DNA of 64,000 nt, taken from positions 434,001 to 498,000 of the forward strand of contig NZ_JAMJPK010000003.1 in NCBI RefSeq assembly GCF_023554995.1, in the 5' to 3' direction. A program made the translations under genes and the position numbers. Of this stretch, positions 15,925 to 24,210 are shown in pieces. Position 1 is the stretch's first letter. Each line of letters begins with the position of its first letter. The notes below the pieces were generated by a model. The model did no database searches, was not told the DNA's origin, and saw only the letters and a list, made by a program, of their open reading frames with translations. This stretch comes from Halomonas gemina (GTDB taxonomy: Bacteria; Pseudomonadota; Gammaproteobacteria; Pseudomonadales; Halomonadaceae).

Positions 15925-17256
15925 ATGACACCCCCCCTCGAATCCCCCCGCCTGGATCGCCGCCAGCTGCTCAAGCTGAGCATCGGAGCCGGCGCCGCCG
16001 CCCTGATGCCACTTTCCGGCCTGCAGGCCAACACCGTCTCCACCCGTGCCCGAATCGTCATCCTCGGCGGTGGTGCCGCCGGGATGTCCATGGCCAATCG
16101 CCTGGCCATGCGCCTCTCCGGCGCCCGCATTACCGTGGTGGAGCCCCGCGAGACCCACCACTACCAGCCGGGCTGGACCCTGGTCGCCTCCGGCGTCTGG
16201 CAGCCCGACAGAACCCTGCGACTCAATGCCGACTTCATGCCCCGCGGCATCGACTGGATCCGCCAGCCCGCCGTCGGCGTCGATGCGGATGAGCGCCGCA
16301 TCACCCTGGCAGATGCCAGCACCCTGACGTATGACATCCTGGTGGTCGCCACGGGCCTGCAGCTCAACTATCACCGGATCGAGGGCATGTCGACGGACCT
16401 GATCGGCAACCACGGCATCGGCAGCGTCTATGCCGGCCCACAAGAAGCGGCCCGCACCAGCGATGCCATCGACAAATGGCTGGCCATCGGCGGCGGCCAG
16501 GGGCTCTTCACCAATCCCCAGACGGCCATCAAGTGCGCCGGGGCGCCCATCAAGATGGCCTTCACCACCCAGTCGCGCATCAAGATAACCGGTAATCGGG
16601 ACGACTTCGCCCTGGATTACTTCACTCCCAGCGACGGCATGTTCAGCCAGCCCTGGATCAACGACTTTCTCAAGCAGCGCTTCGATCGCGACAACATCGC
16701 TCGCCACCACGGCCAGTACCTTTCCGCCATCGATCCGCAGGCCCGCCAGGCCGAATTCACCGGGCGCGACGGCAACACGGAAACCCGCGACTATGACTTT
16801 ATCCACGTGGTGCCACCGATGAGCGCGCCAGACTTCGTCAAGGCCAGCGATCTGATCGCGAAGGAGGGCGCCTTCGCCGGCGAGTGGCTGGATACCGACA
16901 TCTACACCATGCAGCACAACCGCTATCCGGAGGTGTTCGGCATTGGTGACGTGATCGGCGCGCCGATCAACAAGACGGCCGCCAGCGTCAAGGCCCAGGC
17001 CCCGGTGGTCGAGGAGAACATCGCTGCCTTCCTGGAGGATAAGCCGCTGCCCGCCCGCCATAACGGCTATACCTCCTGCCCGCTGATCACCGATATTGGC
17101 ACGGCGATGCTGGTGGAGTTCGGCTACGACAACGACATGGCCTTCATGCCCTCCTTCTCGTTCATCGACCCGAAGGAGGAGTCCTGGGCAGCCTGGGTGC
17201 TCAAGGACTACATGTTGCAGCCCGCCTACTACGCCATGCTCGAAGGCCGCGTCTGA
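15925..17256 (+). CDS. Sulfide:quinone oxidoreductase with Tat-like N-terminus
   Basis: A 443-residue flavoprotein of the sulfide:quinone reductase group, which oxidises sulfide and passes electrons to quinone. The FAD-binding GGGAAG lies at about residues 48-53, and the two redox cysteines are probably Cys204 (IKCAGAP) and Cys385 (TSCPLIT). Unusually, residues 9-35 look like a twin-arginine signal: Arg12-Arg13 followed by QLLKLS, a hydrophobic stretch and an Ala-containing end. That would place the enzyme outside the cytoplasm. The start was chosen for its caggag site. A DUF5368 membrane gene follows after 11 bp, probably as a partner. Confidence 0.88.
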   Translation: MTPPLESPRLDRRQLLKLSIGAGAAALMPLSGLQANTVSTRARIVILGGGAAGMSMANRLAMRLSGARITVVEPRETHHYQPGWTLVASGVWQPDRTLRLNADFMPRGIDWIRQPAVGVDADERRITLADASTLTYDILVVATGLQLNYHRIEGMSTDLIGNHGIGSVYAGPQEAARTSDAIDKWLAIGGGQGLFTNPQTAIKCAGAPIKMAFTTQSRIKITGNRDDFALDYFTPSDGMFSQPWINDFLKQRFDRDNIARHHGQYLSAIDPQARQAEFTGRDGNTETRDYDFIHVVPPMSAPDFVKASDLIAKEGAFAGEWLDTDIYTMQHNRYPEVFGIGDVIGAPINKTAASVKAQAPVVEENIAAFLEDKPLPARHNGYTSCPLITDIGTAMLVEFGYDNDMAFMPSFSFIDPKEESWAAWVLKDYMLQPAYYAMLEGRV

Positions 17257-17267
17257 GGAGAGATGCC

Positions 17268-17615
17268 ATGAACTTTACCCTTGCCGGCATCTTCGCGGTG
17301 CTGTCCCATGCCATCCCGCCCTTCCTGCCATTGATCCTGGCGATCCTGGCCCTGCTGGTGCTGGCACAACTGATCGGCCGCCTGCGCGGCTATCGCCTTA
17401 CCGACTACCGCTGCCTGCCGGCCGGTATCGCTGCCCTGCTGGCGGGGCTTTCGACCCTGTGGTGGCTGCCCATGCTGACCTACTCCCGGCTCGGCCTGGT
17501 GGCTACTCTCACCGACTGGGCCGCGCTGATCGCGGCGGCACTCGGCGTTGCCTTGATCACCTGGCTGGTGCTGCATCCGCTCAGCTACCTGGTCCGCGGC
17601 CCGCGCGGGCAATAA
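17268..17615 (+). CDS. DUF5368 family membrane protein
   Basis: A 115-residue membrane protein with three to four hydrophobic helices (about residues 15-37, 50-68, 82-103). It resembles DUF5368 proteins, which are often found beside sulfide:quinone reductase genes. Its role is unknown; a membrane anchor or quinone-side partner for the reductase is a guess from position. A gaggag site precedes the ATG. Confidence 0.65.
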   Translation: MNFTLAGIFAVLSHAIPPFLPLILAILALLVLAQLIGRLRGYRLTDYRCLPAGIAALLAGLSTLWWLPMLTYSRLGLVATLTDWAALIAAALGVALITWLVLHPLSYLVRGPRGQ

Positions 17616-17645
17616 GCCCTCTCCCCCGCACGCACCATAAGGCTC

Positions 17646-17676
17646 CGCCCGGCTATGCCGTGAGGATAGCCGGGCG
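17646..17676 (+). terminator. Hairpin after the DUF5368 gene
   Basis: Perfect 11-bp inverted repeat cgcccggctat / atagccgggcg with a 9-base loop, 30 bases after the DUF5368 stop. No T-run follows; a likely transcript-end structure. The remaining bases to 17837 show nothing recognisable. Confidence 0.5.
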
Positions 17677-17837
17677 GGACCTTCACGTAGCGGGTTTCTC
17701 GGAGCCGGTGTCAATCGGCCAGCTCGTCGGGTCTCGCCTCCTCTCGTCGTTCCGTCCTGTGGCGATTTCCAGTGCAGGATCGGAGAAACGAAAGGAAGCG
17801 AAGATACTCGACGCTATCGATCGACCTGATCGAACCT

Positions 17838-18698
17838 TCACGCCCTGCGCCATACGCCCTCGAGGATACGCACCCGGTCCGCGGCCAGGTTGTCGCGCAG
17901 GTTGCGCCCCATCTCCGCGAAGACCTCACCGAAGATCAGCGCCGGCCCGGGCAGCGCGGGCCCCGACGGTGCGCCTTCGCCCTCCCGGCGGCTGTGCTTG
18001 CGTCGCCAGGCGAGCGCCGACTCGGTGACGTCCTGCACCACCACCGGGGCGAAGCCACCCTCTGCCAGCAGAGCCTCCAGGGCGTGCCGGGAGCGCAGGT
18101 GGCTGGTCTCGACGCGGCGTGCCCAGGGGACCGGCAGGCGCAGCGGCGAGGGGTCGCCGCCGGCCACCACCTCGTGCAGCAGCAACGTGCCGCCCGGTAC
18201 CAGCAGTCGCTGCCACTCGGCGAGCACCGCGGCGATGTCGGGCATGTTCATCAGCGCATGCTGGCACCACACCGCATCGAAGGCGCCATCCGCCAGCGGC
18301 GTGTGCGCCGCATCGGCGCACAGGAAGCGCGTCCGGTCATCGAGGCCGGTGGCGCGGCTCAGCCAGCCGGCCACCTCGACGAAGGCCGCGGTGATGTCCA
18401 GGCCCGTCACCTCGGCACCGAACTCCTCCGCCAGCAGTCGGCTCGCCCCGCCGGTGCCGCAGCCCACATCCAGCACCCGGCTGCCCGGGGCAAGCCCCCC
18501 CAGGGCCGCCAGGGAACGGCTGGCCCGCCGCCCGCCCAGGTGCAGCTGGTCGATGCCGGCGACCTCGTCCAGGGTGAGGCGGTCGGGGTCGCGCCCCGCC
18601 TCACGGAAGGCCGCCCGCAGTCGCGTCGTCAGGCTTTGCCCGCCTCGTTCGGCAGGCGCATCATAGTGGGCATCGAGGTGGCGGGCATGGTCGGTCAT
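17838..18698 (-). CDS. SAM-dependent methyltransferase (class I)
   Basis: A 286-residue class I methyltransferase. Motif I is VLDVGCGTGGASRLLAE (about residues 75-91), with the acidic motif II end in 'VTGLDIT' and the post-motif 'DAVWCQHALMNM'. The N-terminal 'GIDQLHLGGR' and overall layout resemble the UbiE/COQ5-like and small-molecule N-methyltransferase groups; the substrate is unknown. A caggag site lies 6 bases before the ATG. It is transcribed alone, divergent from the DUF1338 gene. Confidence 0.8.
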   Translation of the reverse strand: MTDHARHLDAHYDAPAERGGQSLTTRLRAAFREAGRDPDRLTLDEVAGIDQLHLGGRRASRSLAALGGLAPGSRVLDVGCGTGGASRLLAEEFGAEVTGLDITAAFVEVAGWLSRATGLDDRTRFLCADAAHTPLADGAFDAVWCQHALMNMPDIAAVLAEWQRLLVPGGTLLLHEVVAGGDPSPLRLPVPWARRVETSHLRSRHALEALLAEGGFAPVVVQDVTESALAWRRKHSRREGEGAPSGPALPGPALIFGEVFAEMGRNLRDNLAADRVRILEGVWRRA

Positions 18699-18938
18699 GG
18701 CAGTCTCCTGGGGCAGGCGGCACCGCCAGTCTAGCCGCGCAAGGCTCCGTTACCCATCGTGCAAAGGTCACGGCCTCGCCGCGGTTCGATGGGACAGCGC
18801 GCGTCTCGGCCCCTGGCCGGGCGCGGATTTTCACCCTGGGCCCCACCACTTTCATCCGACCGACCCTCGCCCTTGAGTCCACCGGCGACGGACGGGATGG
18901 TGTCGGCAGTCACCACAACATCGACAACAGGTGTCCAA

Positions 18939-19766
18939 ATGCCTTCCGAGATGAGCCTCGAGCAGTTCTTCGCCCGCCTCTGGGACGACTACACCGCCAT
19001 GACGCCCCAGGCGAGCCGCATCCACGACGCCCTGGTCGCCGATGGCGAGACCATCGTCAACGACCACGTGGCCTTCCGCACCTTCGACCGCGGACCCGTT
19101 CGGCTGGCCGACCTGGAACCCCACCTGCTGGCGCTGGGCTACACCCGGCTCGAACCCTACGACTTCGAGGCCAAGAAGCTGCGTGCCTGGGGCTACCTGC
19201 CACCGCGAGAGAACCAGCCCAGGGTCTTCCTCTCGGAGTTGAAGTGCCGCGAGCTCTCGGCCCGTGCCCAGGAGATCATCGACGAGCTGGTGGCCCAGAT
19301 CGATCCCGCCCGGATCGACTCGCCCGAGGTGATGTGGGCAGGCCGGCTCTGGGAGACGCCGACCTGGGGGGAATACCGGACCCTGGCGGAGGAGAGCGAG
19401 TACGCCGCCTGGCTGTCGATCATCGGGCTGCGGGCCAACCACTTCACGATCAGCGTCAACCACCTGCGCCACCACGACACCCTGGAGAAGCTGCTGGCGA
19501 AGGTCGAGTCGCTGGGACTGGGCATCAATGCTTCGGGCGGTCGCATCAAGGGCTCCCCCGAGGTGCTGCTGGAGCAGGCCTCGACGCTCGCCGATCGCAT
19601 GCCCTTCACCTTCTCCGGCGGTCGGGTCGAGGAGATCCCCACCTGCTACTACGAGTTCGCCCGGCGCTACCCGGATGCCGACGGCCGGCTCTACCAGGGC
19701 TTCGTCGCCGCCAGCGCCGACCGGATCTTCGAGTCCACCGACGCCCGTCCCGACCATGCTGGCTGA
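18939..19766 (+). CDS. DUF1338 family protein (2-oxoadipate dioxygenase/decarboxylase-like)
   Basis: A 275-residue member of the short DUF1338 group. The longer relative HglS (YdcJ type) of Pseudomonas putida is a 2-oxoadipate dioxygenase/decarboxylase that makes D-2-hydroxyglutarate in lysine breakdown. Likely metal ligands are visible: His43 (NDHVAFRTF), His168 (ANHFTISVNH) and a Glu in TCYYEFARRY. Activity of the short form is not established. The ATG chosen (MPSEMSLEQFF) starts at the domain; the frame is open further upstream. Its stop overlaps the start of astE, so the two are translationally coupled and may share a pathway. Confidence 0.75.
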   Translation: MPSEMSLEQFFARLWDDYTAMTPQASRIHDALVADGETIVNDHVAFRTFDRGPVRLADLEPHLLALGYTRLEPYDFEAKKLRAWGYLPPRENQPRVFLSELKCRELSARAQEIIDELVAQIDPARIDSPEVMWAGRLWETPTWGEYRTLAEESEYAAWLSIIGLRANHFTISVNHLRHHDTLEKLLAKVESLGLGINASGGRIKGSPEVLLEQASTLADRMPFTFSGGRVEEIPTCYYEFARRYPDADGRLYQGFVAASADRIFESTDARPDHAG

Positions 19767-20742
19767 GTGGCTCGACCAGGGCCTGGAGGGACGCGCCCCC
19801 TCGCACGCCGAGGGCAGGGTCGCCGGGGGGCGTTTCCGGCTGCTCGCCCCGGGGGTACTCGAGCTCGTGCCGGATGCGCCCTCGGCCGGCGCGAGGGCCT
19901 GCGTGCTCTCGGTCGGTATCCACGGCAACGAGACGGCCCCCATGGAGCTGCTGGGCGAGGTCCTCGCCCGGCTGGAGGCCGGGCTGCTGCGCCTGGGGGC
20001 CCCGCTGCTGGTGATCCTGGGCAACCCCGAGGCGATCCGGCGCGGCGAGCGCTATGTCGCCACCAACCTCAACCGGCTGTTCCGCCGCGACCTCGAGGAG
20101 GCGGGTGACGAGCCCGACCGGGCCCGGGCGCTGATGGCCGAGGTGGACGCCTTCTACGCCCGCCATCCCGGCCGGGAGCGCCTGCACTACGACCTGCACA
20201 CGGCGATCCGTGACAGCCGCTTCCCGCGCTTCGTGGTCGAGCCCTTCGCCGAGACAGCCACGCCCCCCGAGCAGTGGCGCTGGCTGGCCGCCGCCGGCAT
20301 CCAGGCGGTGCTGCACCAGCACCGCCACAGCTGGACCTTCTCGCACTACGCGAAGCACTACCATGGCGCAGCGGCCTTCACCCTGGAACTGGGCCGCGCC
20401 CTGCCATTCGGCCACAACGACCTCCCCCCCCTGGCCCCCATGGGCCGGCTGCTCGAAGCACTTATAGAAGGCCGTGAGCCCGCCACTGGCGACCCCCGCG
20501 CCATGACGTTCTTCCGCGCCGAGCATGAGCTGCTGCGCCACAGCGAGGCGTTCCGGCTCTGCTTTCCCGACGATACGCCCAACTTCAGCGAGTTCCTGCC
20601 GGGCACCCGGCTGGCGGAAGACGCCGTCGCCGGCGAGACCCGGGTCGGCGAAACCCCGCTGTCGGTCGTCTTTCCCAACGCCGAGGTCGAGATCGGCGCC
20701 CGGGCGGCGCTGCTGGTGGTACCCAGCCCACCCCCGGAGTGA
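19756..20742 (+). CDS. astE: Succinylglutamate desuccinylase
   Basis: A 328-residue zinc amidohydrolase of the AstE/aspartoacylase family, matching AstE in length (about 320). It hydrolyses N-succinylglutamate to glutamate and succinate, the last step of the arginine succinyltransferase pathway. Zinc ligands are His56 and Glu59 (GIHGNETAPMEL) and His148 (DLHTAIRDS), and the catalytic Glu is in FTLELGRALPF. The other ast genes are not in this window. It overlaps the DUF1338 gene by 11 bp and precedes a basic-amino-acid-type ABC transporter, which fits an arginine/lysine role. Confidence 0.85.
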   Translation: MLAEWLDQGLEGRAPSHAEGRVAGGRFRLLAPGVLELVPDAPSAGARACVLSVGIHGNETAPMELLGEVLARLEAGLLRLGAPLLVILGNPEAIRRGERYVATNLNRLFRRDLEEAGDEPDRARALMAEVDAFYARHPGRERLHYDLHTAIRDSRFPRFVVEPFAETATPPEQWRWLAAAGIQAVLHQHRHSWTFSHYAKHYHGAAAFTLELGRALPFGHNDLPPLAPMGRLLEALIEGREPATGDPRAMTFFRAEHELLRHSEAFRLCFPDDTPNFSEFLPGTRLAEDAVAGETRVGETPLSVVFPNAEVEIGARAALLVVPSPPPE

Positions 20743-20897
20743 CGCCGCCCCACCGGCACCCCACAACAGCAATCGACAACAACAATCGCCAGGAGAATCC
20801 CCATGCCCCATGCCATCCCCGCCCTGGACCGCGATAGAGTACCCGGCTGGTCGCAGCCTCCTTCCGGAAATCCTCCGGCCTGTTAGAATCGCCCTCT

Positions 20898-20936
20898 TTT
20901 TGATTCCCGGTTTTGATCCCCGGTTTTGATCTCCGG
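20898..20936 (+). repeat. Three tandem 13-bp repeats upstream of the ABC transporter
   Basis: Three head-to-tail copies of a 13-bp unit: ttttgattcccgg, ttttgatccccgg and ttttgatctccgg, 56 bases before the ATPase start. The third position of the variable triplet drifts between copies. They could be regulator sites (iteron-like) or slippage products. Confidence 0.85.
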
Positions 20937-20991
20937 CCCGCGCCGGTTGATCATCGATGCGGCGGACCGCCCACGATCTGGAGCCCGTTCC

Positions 20992-21762
20992 ATGGCCGAT
21001 ACCCCGATTCCGCTGGAAGTGCGCAACATCACCAAGCGCTTCGGCGACACCGAGGTCCTCAAGGGCCTCTCACTGAAGGCGCACAAGGGCGATGTGATCA
21101 CCCTGATCGGCGCCTCAGGTTCCGGCAAGAGCACCTTCCTGCGCTGCATGAACCTGCTCGAGCAACCCGACGAGGGCGACGTGATCGTCCACGGCGAGGA
21201 GATCCGCTTCAAGCAGACGAAGCACGGCCGCGAACCGGCCGACTGGAAGCAGGTCGTGCGCATGCGCGCCAGGCTCTCCATGGTCTTCCAGAGCTTCAAT
21301 CTCTGGGCCCACATGACACTGCTCGAAAACGTCATCGAGGCCCCGATCCATGTGCTCGGCAAGCCGAAGAAGGAGGCTATCGCCCATGCCCGGCAGTTGC
21401 TCGAACGGGTGGGCCTGGGGGAGCACGCCGATTACTACCCGGCCCAGATGTCCGGTGGCCAACAGCAGCGTGGCGCCATCGCCCGGGCACTGGCCATGGA
21501 CCCGGAGGTGATGCTCTTCGATGAGCCTACCTCGGCGCTGGACCCGGAGCTGGTCGGCGACGTGCTGAAGGTGATGCGCGACCTCGCCGAAGAGGGCCGC
21601 ACCATGATCGTGGTCACCCACGAGATGTCCTTCGCCCGTGACGTCTCCTCCCAGGTGATCTATCTGCATCAGGGGCGAGTCGAGGAAGCCGGCCCGCCGG
21701 ATGAAGTCCTGGGCAACCCGAGCTCCGAACGACTCAAGCAGTTCCTGGCGCCCAAGCACTGA
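20992..21762 (+). CDS. Polar amino acid ABC transporter ATPase (HisP/ArtP-like)
   Basis: A 256-residue ABC ATPase of the polar amino acid uptake group. Walker A (GASGSGKST) is at residues 40-48, the signature is MSGGQQQR and Walker B is [14 protein letters not shown], with the HisP-like '[19 protein letters not shown]' region. It powers import through the two permeases encoded next. The ATG at 20992 ([10 protein letters not shown]) was chosen because it precedes the domain directly; the open frame extends 22 codons upstream. First gene of a four-gene transporter set, probably for arginine, ornithine, lysine or histidine. Confidence 0.92.
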   Translation: MADTPIPLEVRNITKRFGDTEVLKGLSLKAHKGDVITLIGASGSGKSTFLRCMNLLEQPDEGDVIVHGEEIRFKQTKHGREPADWKQVVRMRARLSMVFQSFNLWAHMTLLENVIEAPIHVLGKPKKEAIAHARQLLERVGLGEHADYYPAQMSGGQQQRGAIARALAMDPEVMLFDEPTSALDPELVGDVLKVMRDLAEEGRTMIVVTHEMSFARDVSSQVIYLHQGRVEEAGPPDEVLGNPSSERLKQFLAPKH

Positions 21763-21786
21763 GGCGACCCGGACGAGGAGACATCC

Positions 21787-22491
21787 ATGATCGATCTGCA
21801 CGGCTACGGCCCGCGTCTCGCGGAAGGGGCCCTGATCACCATCGAACTGGCAGTGCTTTCGCTGATCCTTGCCATCGTGCTGGGCCTGCTGACGGCCAGC
21901 GCCAAGATGTCACGCAACTGGCTGGCCCATCGCATCGGCACCGTCTACACCACCGTCATCCGCGGCGTGCCCGACCTGGTACTGATGATGCTGATGTTCT
22001 TCGGCGGCCAGATCGGCATCAACATGGTCACCGACCAGCTCTACGAGCGCTTCGGGTGGGATATCTTCATCAACGTCAACGAGTTCGTCGCCGGGGTTAT
22101 CACCATCGGGCTGATCTTCGGCGCCTACATGGGCGAGACCTTCCGCGGCGCCTTCCTGGCGGTGGACAGCGGCCAGATCGAGGCCGGGCGTGCCTACGGC
22201 ATGAACCACTGGCTGGTATTTCGGCGTATCCGTTTCCCACAGATGATGCGCCACGCCATTCCGGGGCTCTCCAACAACTGGATGGTGCTGCTCAAGACCA
22301 CCGCCCTGGTCTCGGTGATCGGCCTCACCGACATGGTTCGCGTGGCCGCCGAGGCCTCCAAGGCGACCCGCGAGCCCTTTACCTTCATGATCATCGTCGC
22401 CGCCGTCTACCTGCTGATCGCCACGGTCTCCGAGTGGGGCTTCGCACGGCTGCAGAAACGCTATGACGTCGGCTACCGGGAGGCGGACTGA
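21787..22491 (+). CDS. Polar amino acid ABC transporter permease (HisQ/ArtQ-like)
   Basis: A 234-residue inner-membrane permease with about five helices and the conserved EAA loop (GQIEAGRAYGMNHWLVFRRIRFPQ) that docks to the ATPase. It forms a heterodimer with the next permease. A gaggag site precedes the ATG, and its stop shares one base with the next start (TGATG). Confidence 0.92.
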   Translation: MIDLHGYGPRLAEGALITIELAVLSLILAIVLGLLTASAKMSRNWLAHRIGTVYTTVIRGVPDLVLMMLMFFGGQIGINMVTDQLYERFGWDIFINVNEFVAGVITIGLIFGAYMGETFRGAFLAVDSGQIEAGRAYGMNHWLVFRRIRFPQMMRHAIPGLSNNWMVLLKTTALVSVIGLTDMVRVAAEASKATREPFTFMIIVAAVYLLIATVSEWGFARLQKRYDVGYREAD

Positions 22492-23222
22492 TGGAAGCCC
22501 TGATGACCTGGCTGGAAACCCAGCTCGCCGACAACAGCATCTTCACCCTGCAGACCCTCGGCTACTACGGCGAGGGCCTGGTCACCACCGTGCAGCTGGT
22601 ATTCCTCTCGCTGATCATCGGCCTGGTGCTGGCGGTACCGCTGGCCATCGGCCGCGGCTCGAAGCACCGCTGGATCAGCCTGCCGATCTTCCTCTACTGC
22701 TACGTGTTCCGTGGCACGCCGCTGCTGGTGCAGCTCTACCTGATCTACTATGGCGTGGTGTTCGTCGAGGGGATCCAGGAGACCTGGCTGTGGGTGATCC
22801 TCGAGAAGCCCTTCGTGCCGGCGCTGATCGCCTTCACCCTCAACACCGCGGCCTACACCACCGAGATCTTCCGCGGGGCCATCAAGTCCACGGCCCGCGG
22901 GGAGATCGAGGCGGCGCGGGCCTACGGCATGTCGCGGGGGCTGATGCTGAGGCGTATCGTGCTGCCCAGTGCCTTCCGGCGCGCCCTGCCCGCCTACGGC
23001 AACGAGGTGATCTTCATGCTCCACGCCAGCGCCATCGCCAGCGTGGTCACCATCATGGACCTGACCGGGGCAGCCCGCTTCGTCTATGCGCGCTACTACG
23101 CGCCCTTCGATGCCTTCCTTTTCGTCGCGGCCATCTATCTCTGCCTGACGTTCGCCATCCTCTACCTGTTCCGCTACCTGGAACGACGCCTGCTGGCACA
23201 CCTCAAGCCGGCCAGCGGCTGA
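22491..23222 (+). CDS. Polar amino acid ABC transporter permease (HisM/ArtM-like)
   Basis: A 243-residue permease, second half of the heterodimer, with the EAA loop 'GEIEAARAYGMSRGLMLRRIVLPSAFRRALP' and the glycine- and aromatic-rich helix 'YCYVFRGTPLLVQLYLIYYG' shared by HisM, ArtM and OccM. The start overlaps the preceding stop by one base. A hairpin follows before the binding-protein gene. Confidence 0.92.
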   Translation: MEALMTWLETQLADNSIFTLQTLGYYGEGLVTTVQLVFLSLIIGLVLAVPLAIGRGSKHRWISLPIFLYCYVFRGTPLLVQLYLIYYGVVFVEGIQETWLWVILEKPFVPALIAFTLNTAAYTTEIFRGAIKSTARGEIEAARAYGMSRGLMLRRIVLPSAFRRALPAYGNEVIFMLHASAIASVVTIMDLTGAARFVYARYYAPFDAFLFVAAIYLCLTFAILYLFRYLERRLLAHLKPASG

Positions 23223-23254
23223 CAGGCGACGACGGTGAGCGTAAAACAGGCGTT

Positions 23255-23285
23255 GGGAACCGGCGTTTGAAAGCGGCCGGTTCCC
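23255..23285 (+). terminator. Hairpin between permease and binding-protein genes
   Basis: Perfect 9-bp inverted repeat gggaaccgg / ccggttccc with a 13-base loop, followed by ccttcc. It may partly stop transcription or protect the 3' end of the upstream message. This could help make the binding protein more abundant than the permeases. Confidence 0.5.
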
Positions 23286-23368
23286 CCTTCCGATGGGCCC
23301 GGGCATCCGCTATCGTGGTTCCGTCGTCACCCACGAGGTGAATCCACCAACAACACGGGAAGACACCC

Positions 23369-24139
23369 ATGAAACTACACAAGATCCTGAGTCTCGGCGT
23401 GTTCGGCGCCGCCCTGGTCGCCGGCAGCGCCAGCGCCGAGGTCCGCGACATCCGCATCGGCGTCGACGTGCCCTACGAGCCCATGGAGTACCGCACCCCC
23501 GAGGGCGAGCTGACCGGCTTCGACATCGACCTGGGCAACGCCCTGTGCGCCGAGATCGGCATCCAGTGCGAGTGGGTCGTGCAGGGCTGGGACGGCATCA
23601 TCCCCGGCCTCCAGGCGCGCAAGTACGACGCCATCATGTCCTCGATGACCATCAACGAGCAGCGTCGCGATCAGGTGCTGTTCTCCGACCCCTACATCAC
23701 CCCGCCGTCGGCCTGGTTCGCCCCCGGCGACGTCGAGATCGGCAGCCCGTCCGAGGAGACCCTCGACGGCCTGACCCTCGGCGTGCAGCGCGGTACCCTG
23801 CAGGACAATTACGTGACTGACCTGTACGGCGACGTGGCCGACGTCAACCGCTACGCCACCGCCGACGACATGGTGCTGGACATGGACTCCGGCCGCCTCG
23901 ACGCGGTGTTCCTTGACTTCCCGATCGGCAAGTCCACCCTGCTCGACAGCGAGGCCGGAAACTACAAGCTGGTCGGCGAGAAGATCACCGAGCCCAAGGA
24001 GTACTTCGGTGAAGGTTTCGGCATCGCCTTCCGCCAGCGCGACCAGGAACTGGCCGAGGCCTTCAATGCGGCCCTGAAGACTCTGCAGGACAACGGCACC
24101 TACGAGGAGATTCACGAGAAGTACTTCGGTACGGAGTGA
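23369..24139 (+). CDS. Basic/polar amino acid ABC transporter binding protein
   Basis: A 256-residue periplasmic solute-binding protein of family 3 (HisJ/ArgT/ArtJ-like). A Sec signal peptide covers about residues 1-23 (ending SASA). The mature part starts with the family pattern 'IRIGVDVPYEPMEYRTPEGELTGFDIDLGNALC' and 'IIPGLQARKYDAIMSSMTINEQRR', whose Arg normally binds the ligand carboxylate. The ligand is probably arginine, ornithine or lysine, judging by family and by astE upstream. It ends the transporter set and is followed by a strong hairpin. Confidence 0.9.
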   Translation: MKLHKILSLGVFGAALVAGSASAEVRDIRIGVDVPYEPMEYRTPEGELTGFDIDLGNALCAEIGIQCEWVVQGWDGIIPGLQARKYDAIMSSMTINEQRRDQVLFSDPYITPPSAWFAPGDVEIGSPSEETLDGLTLGVQRGTLQDNYVTDLYGDVADVNRYATADDMVLDMDSGRLDAVFLDFPIGKSTLLDSEAGNYKLVGEKITEPKEYFGEGFGIAFRQRDQELAEAFNAALKTLQDNGTYEEIHEKYFGTE

Positions 24140-24163
24140 TTCGAACGATAAAGCGCCAGCCGA

Positions 24164-24193
24164 TACGACCGGGGCCTCAGGGCCCCGGTCGTA
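24164..24193. terminator. Bidirectional hairpin between convergent genes
   Basis: Perfect 13-bp inverted repeat tacgaccggggcc / ggccccggtcgta with a 4-base loop, between the binding-protein gene (plus) and the amidotransferase gene (minus). It can serve both strands. Confidence 0.75.
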
Positions 24194-24210
24194 CGTTCGG
24201 GCCCCGACCA

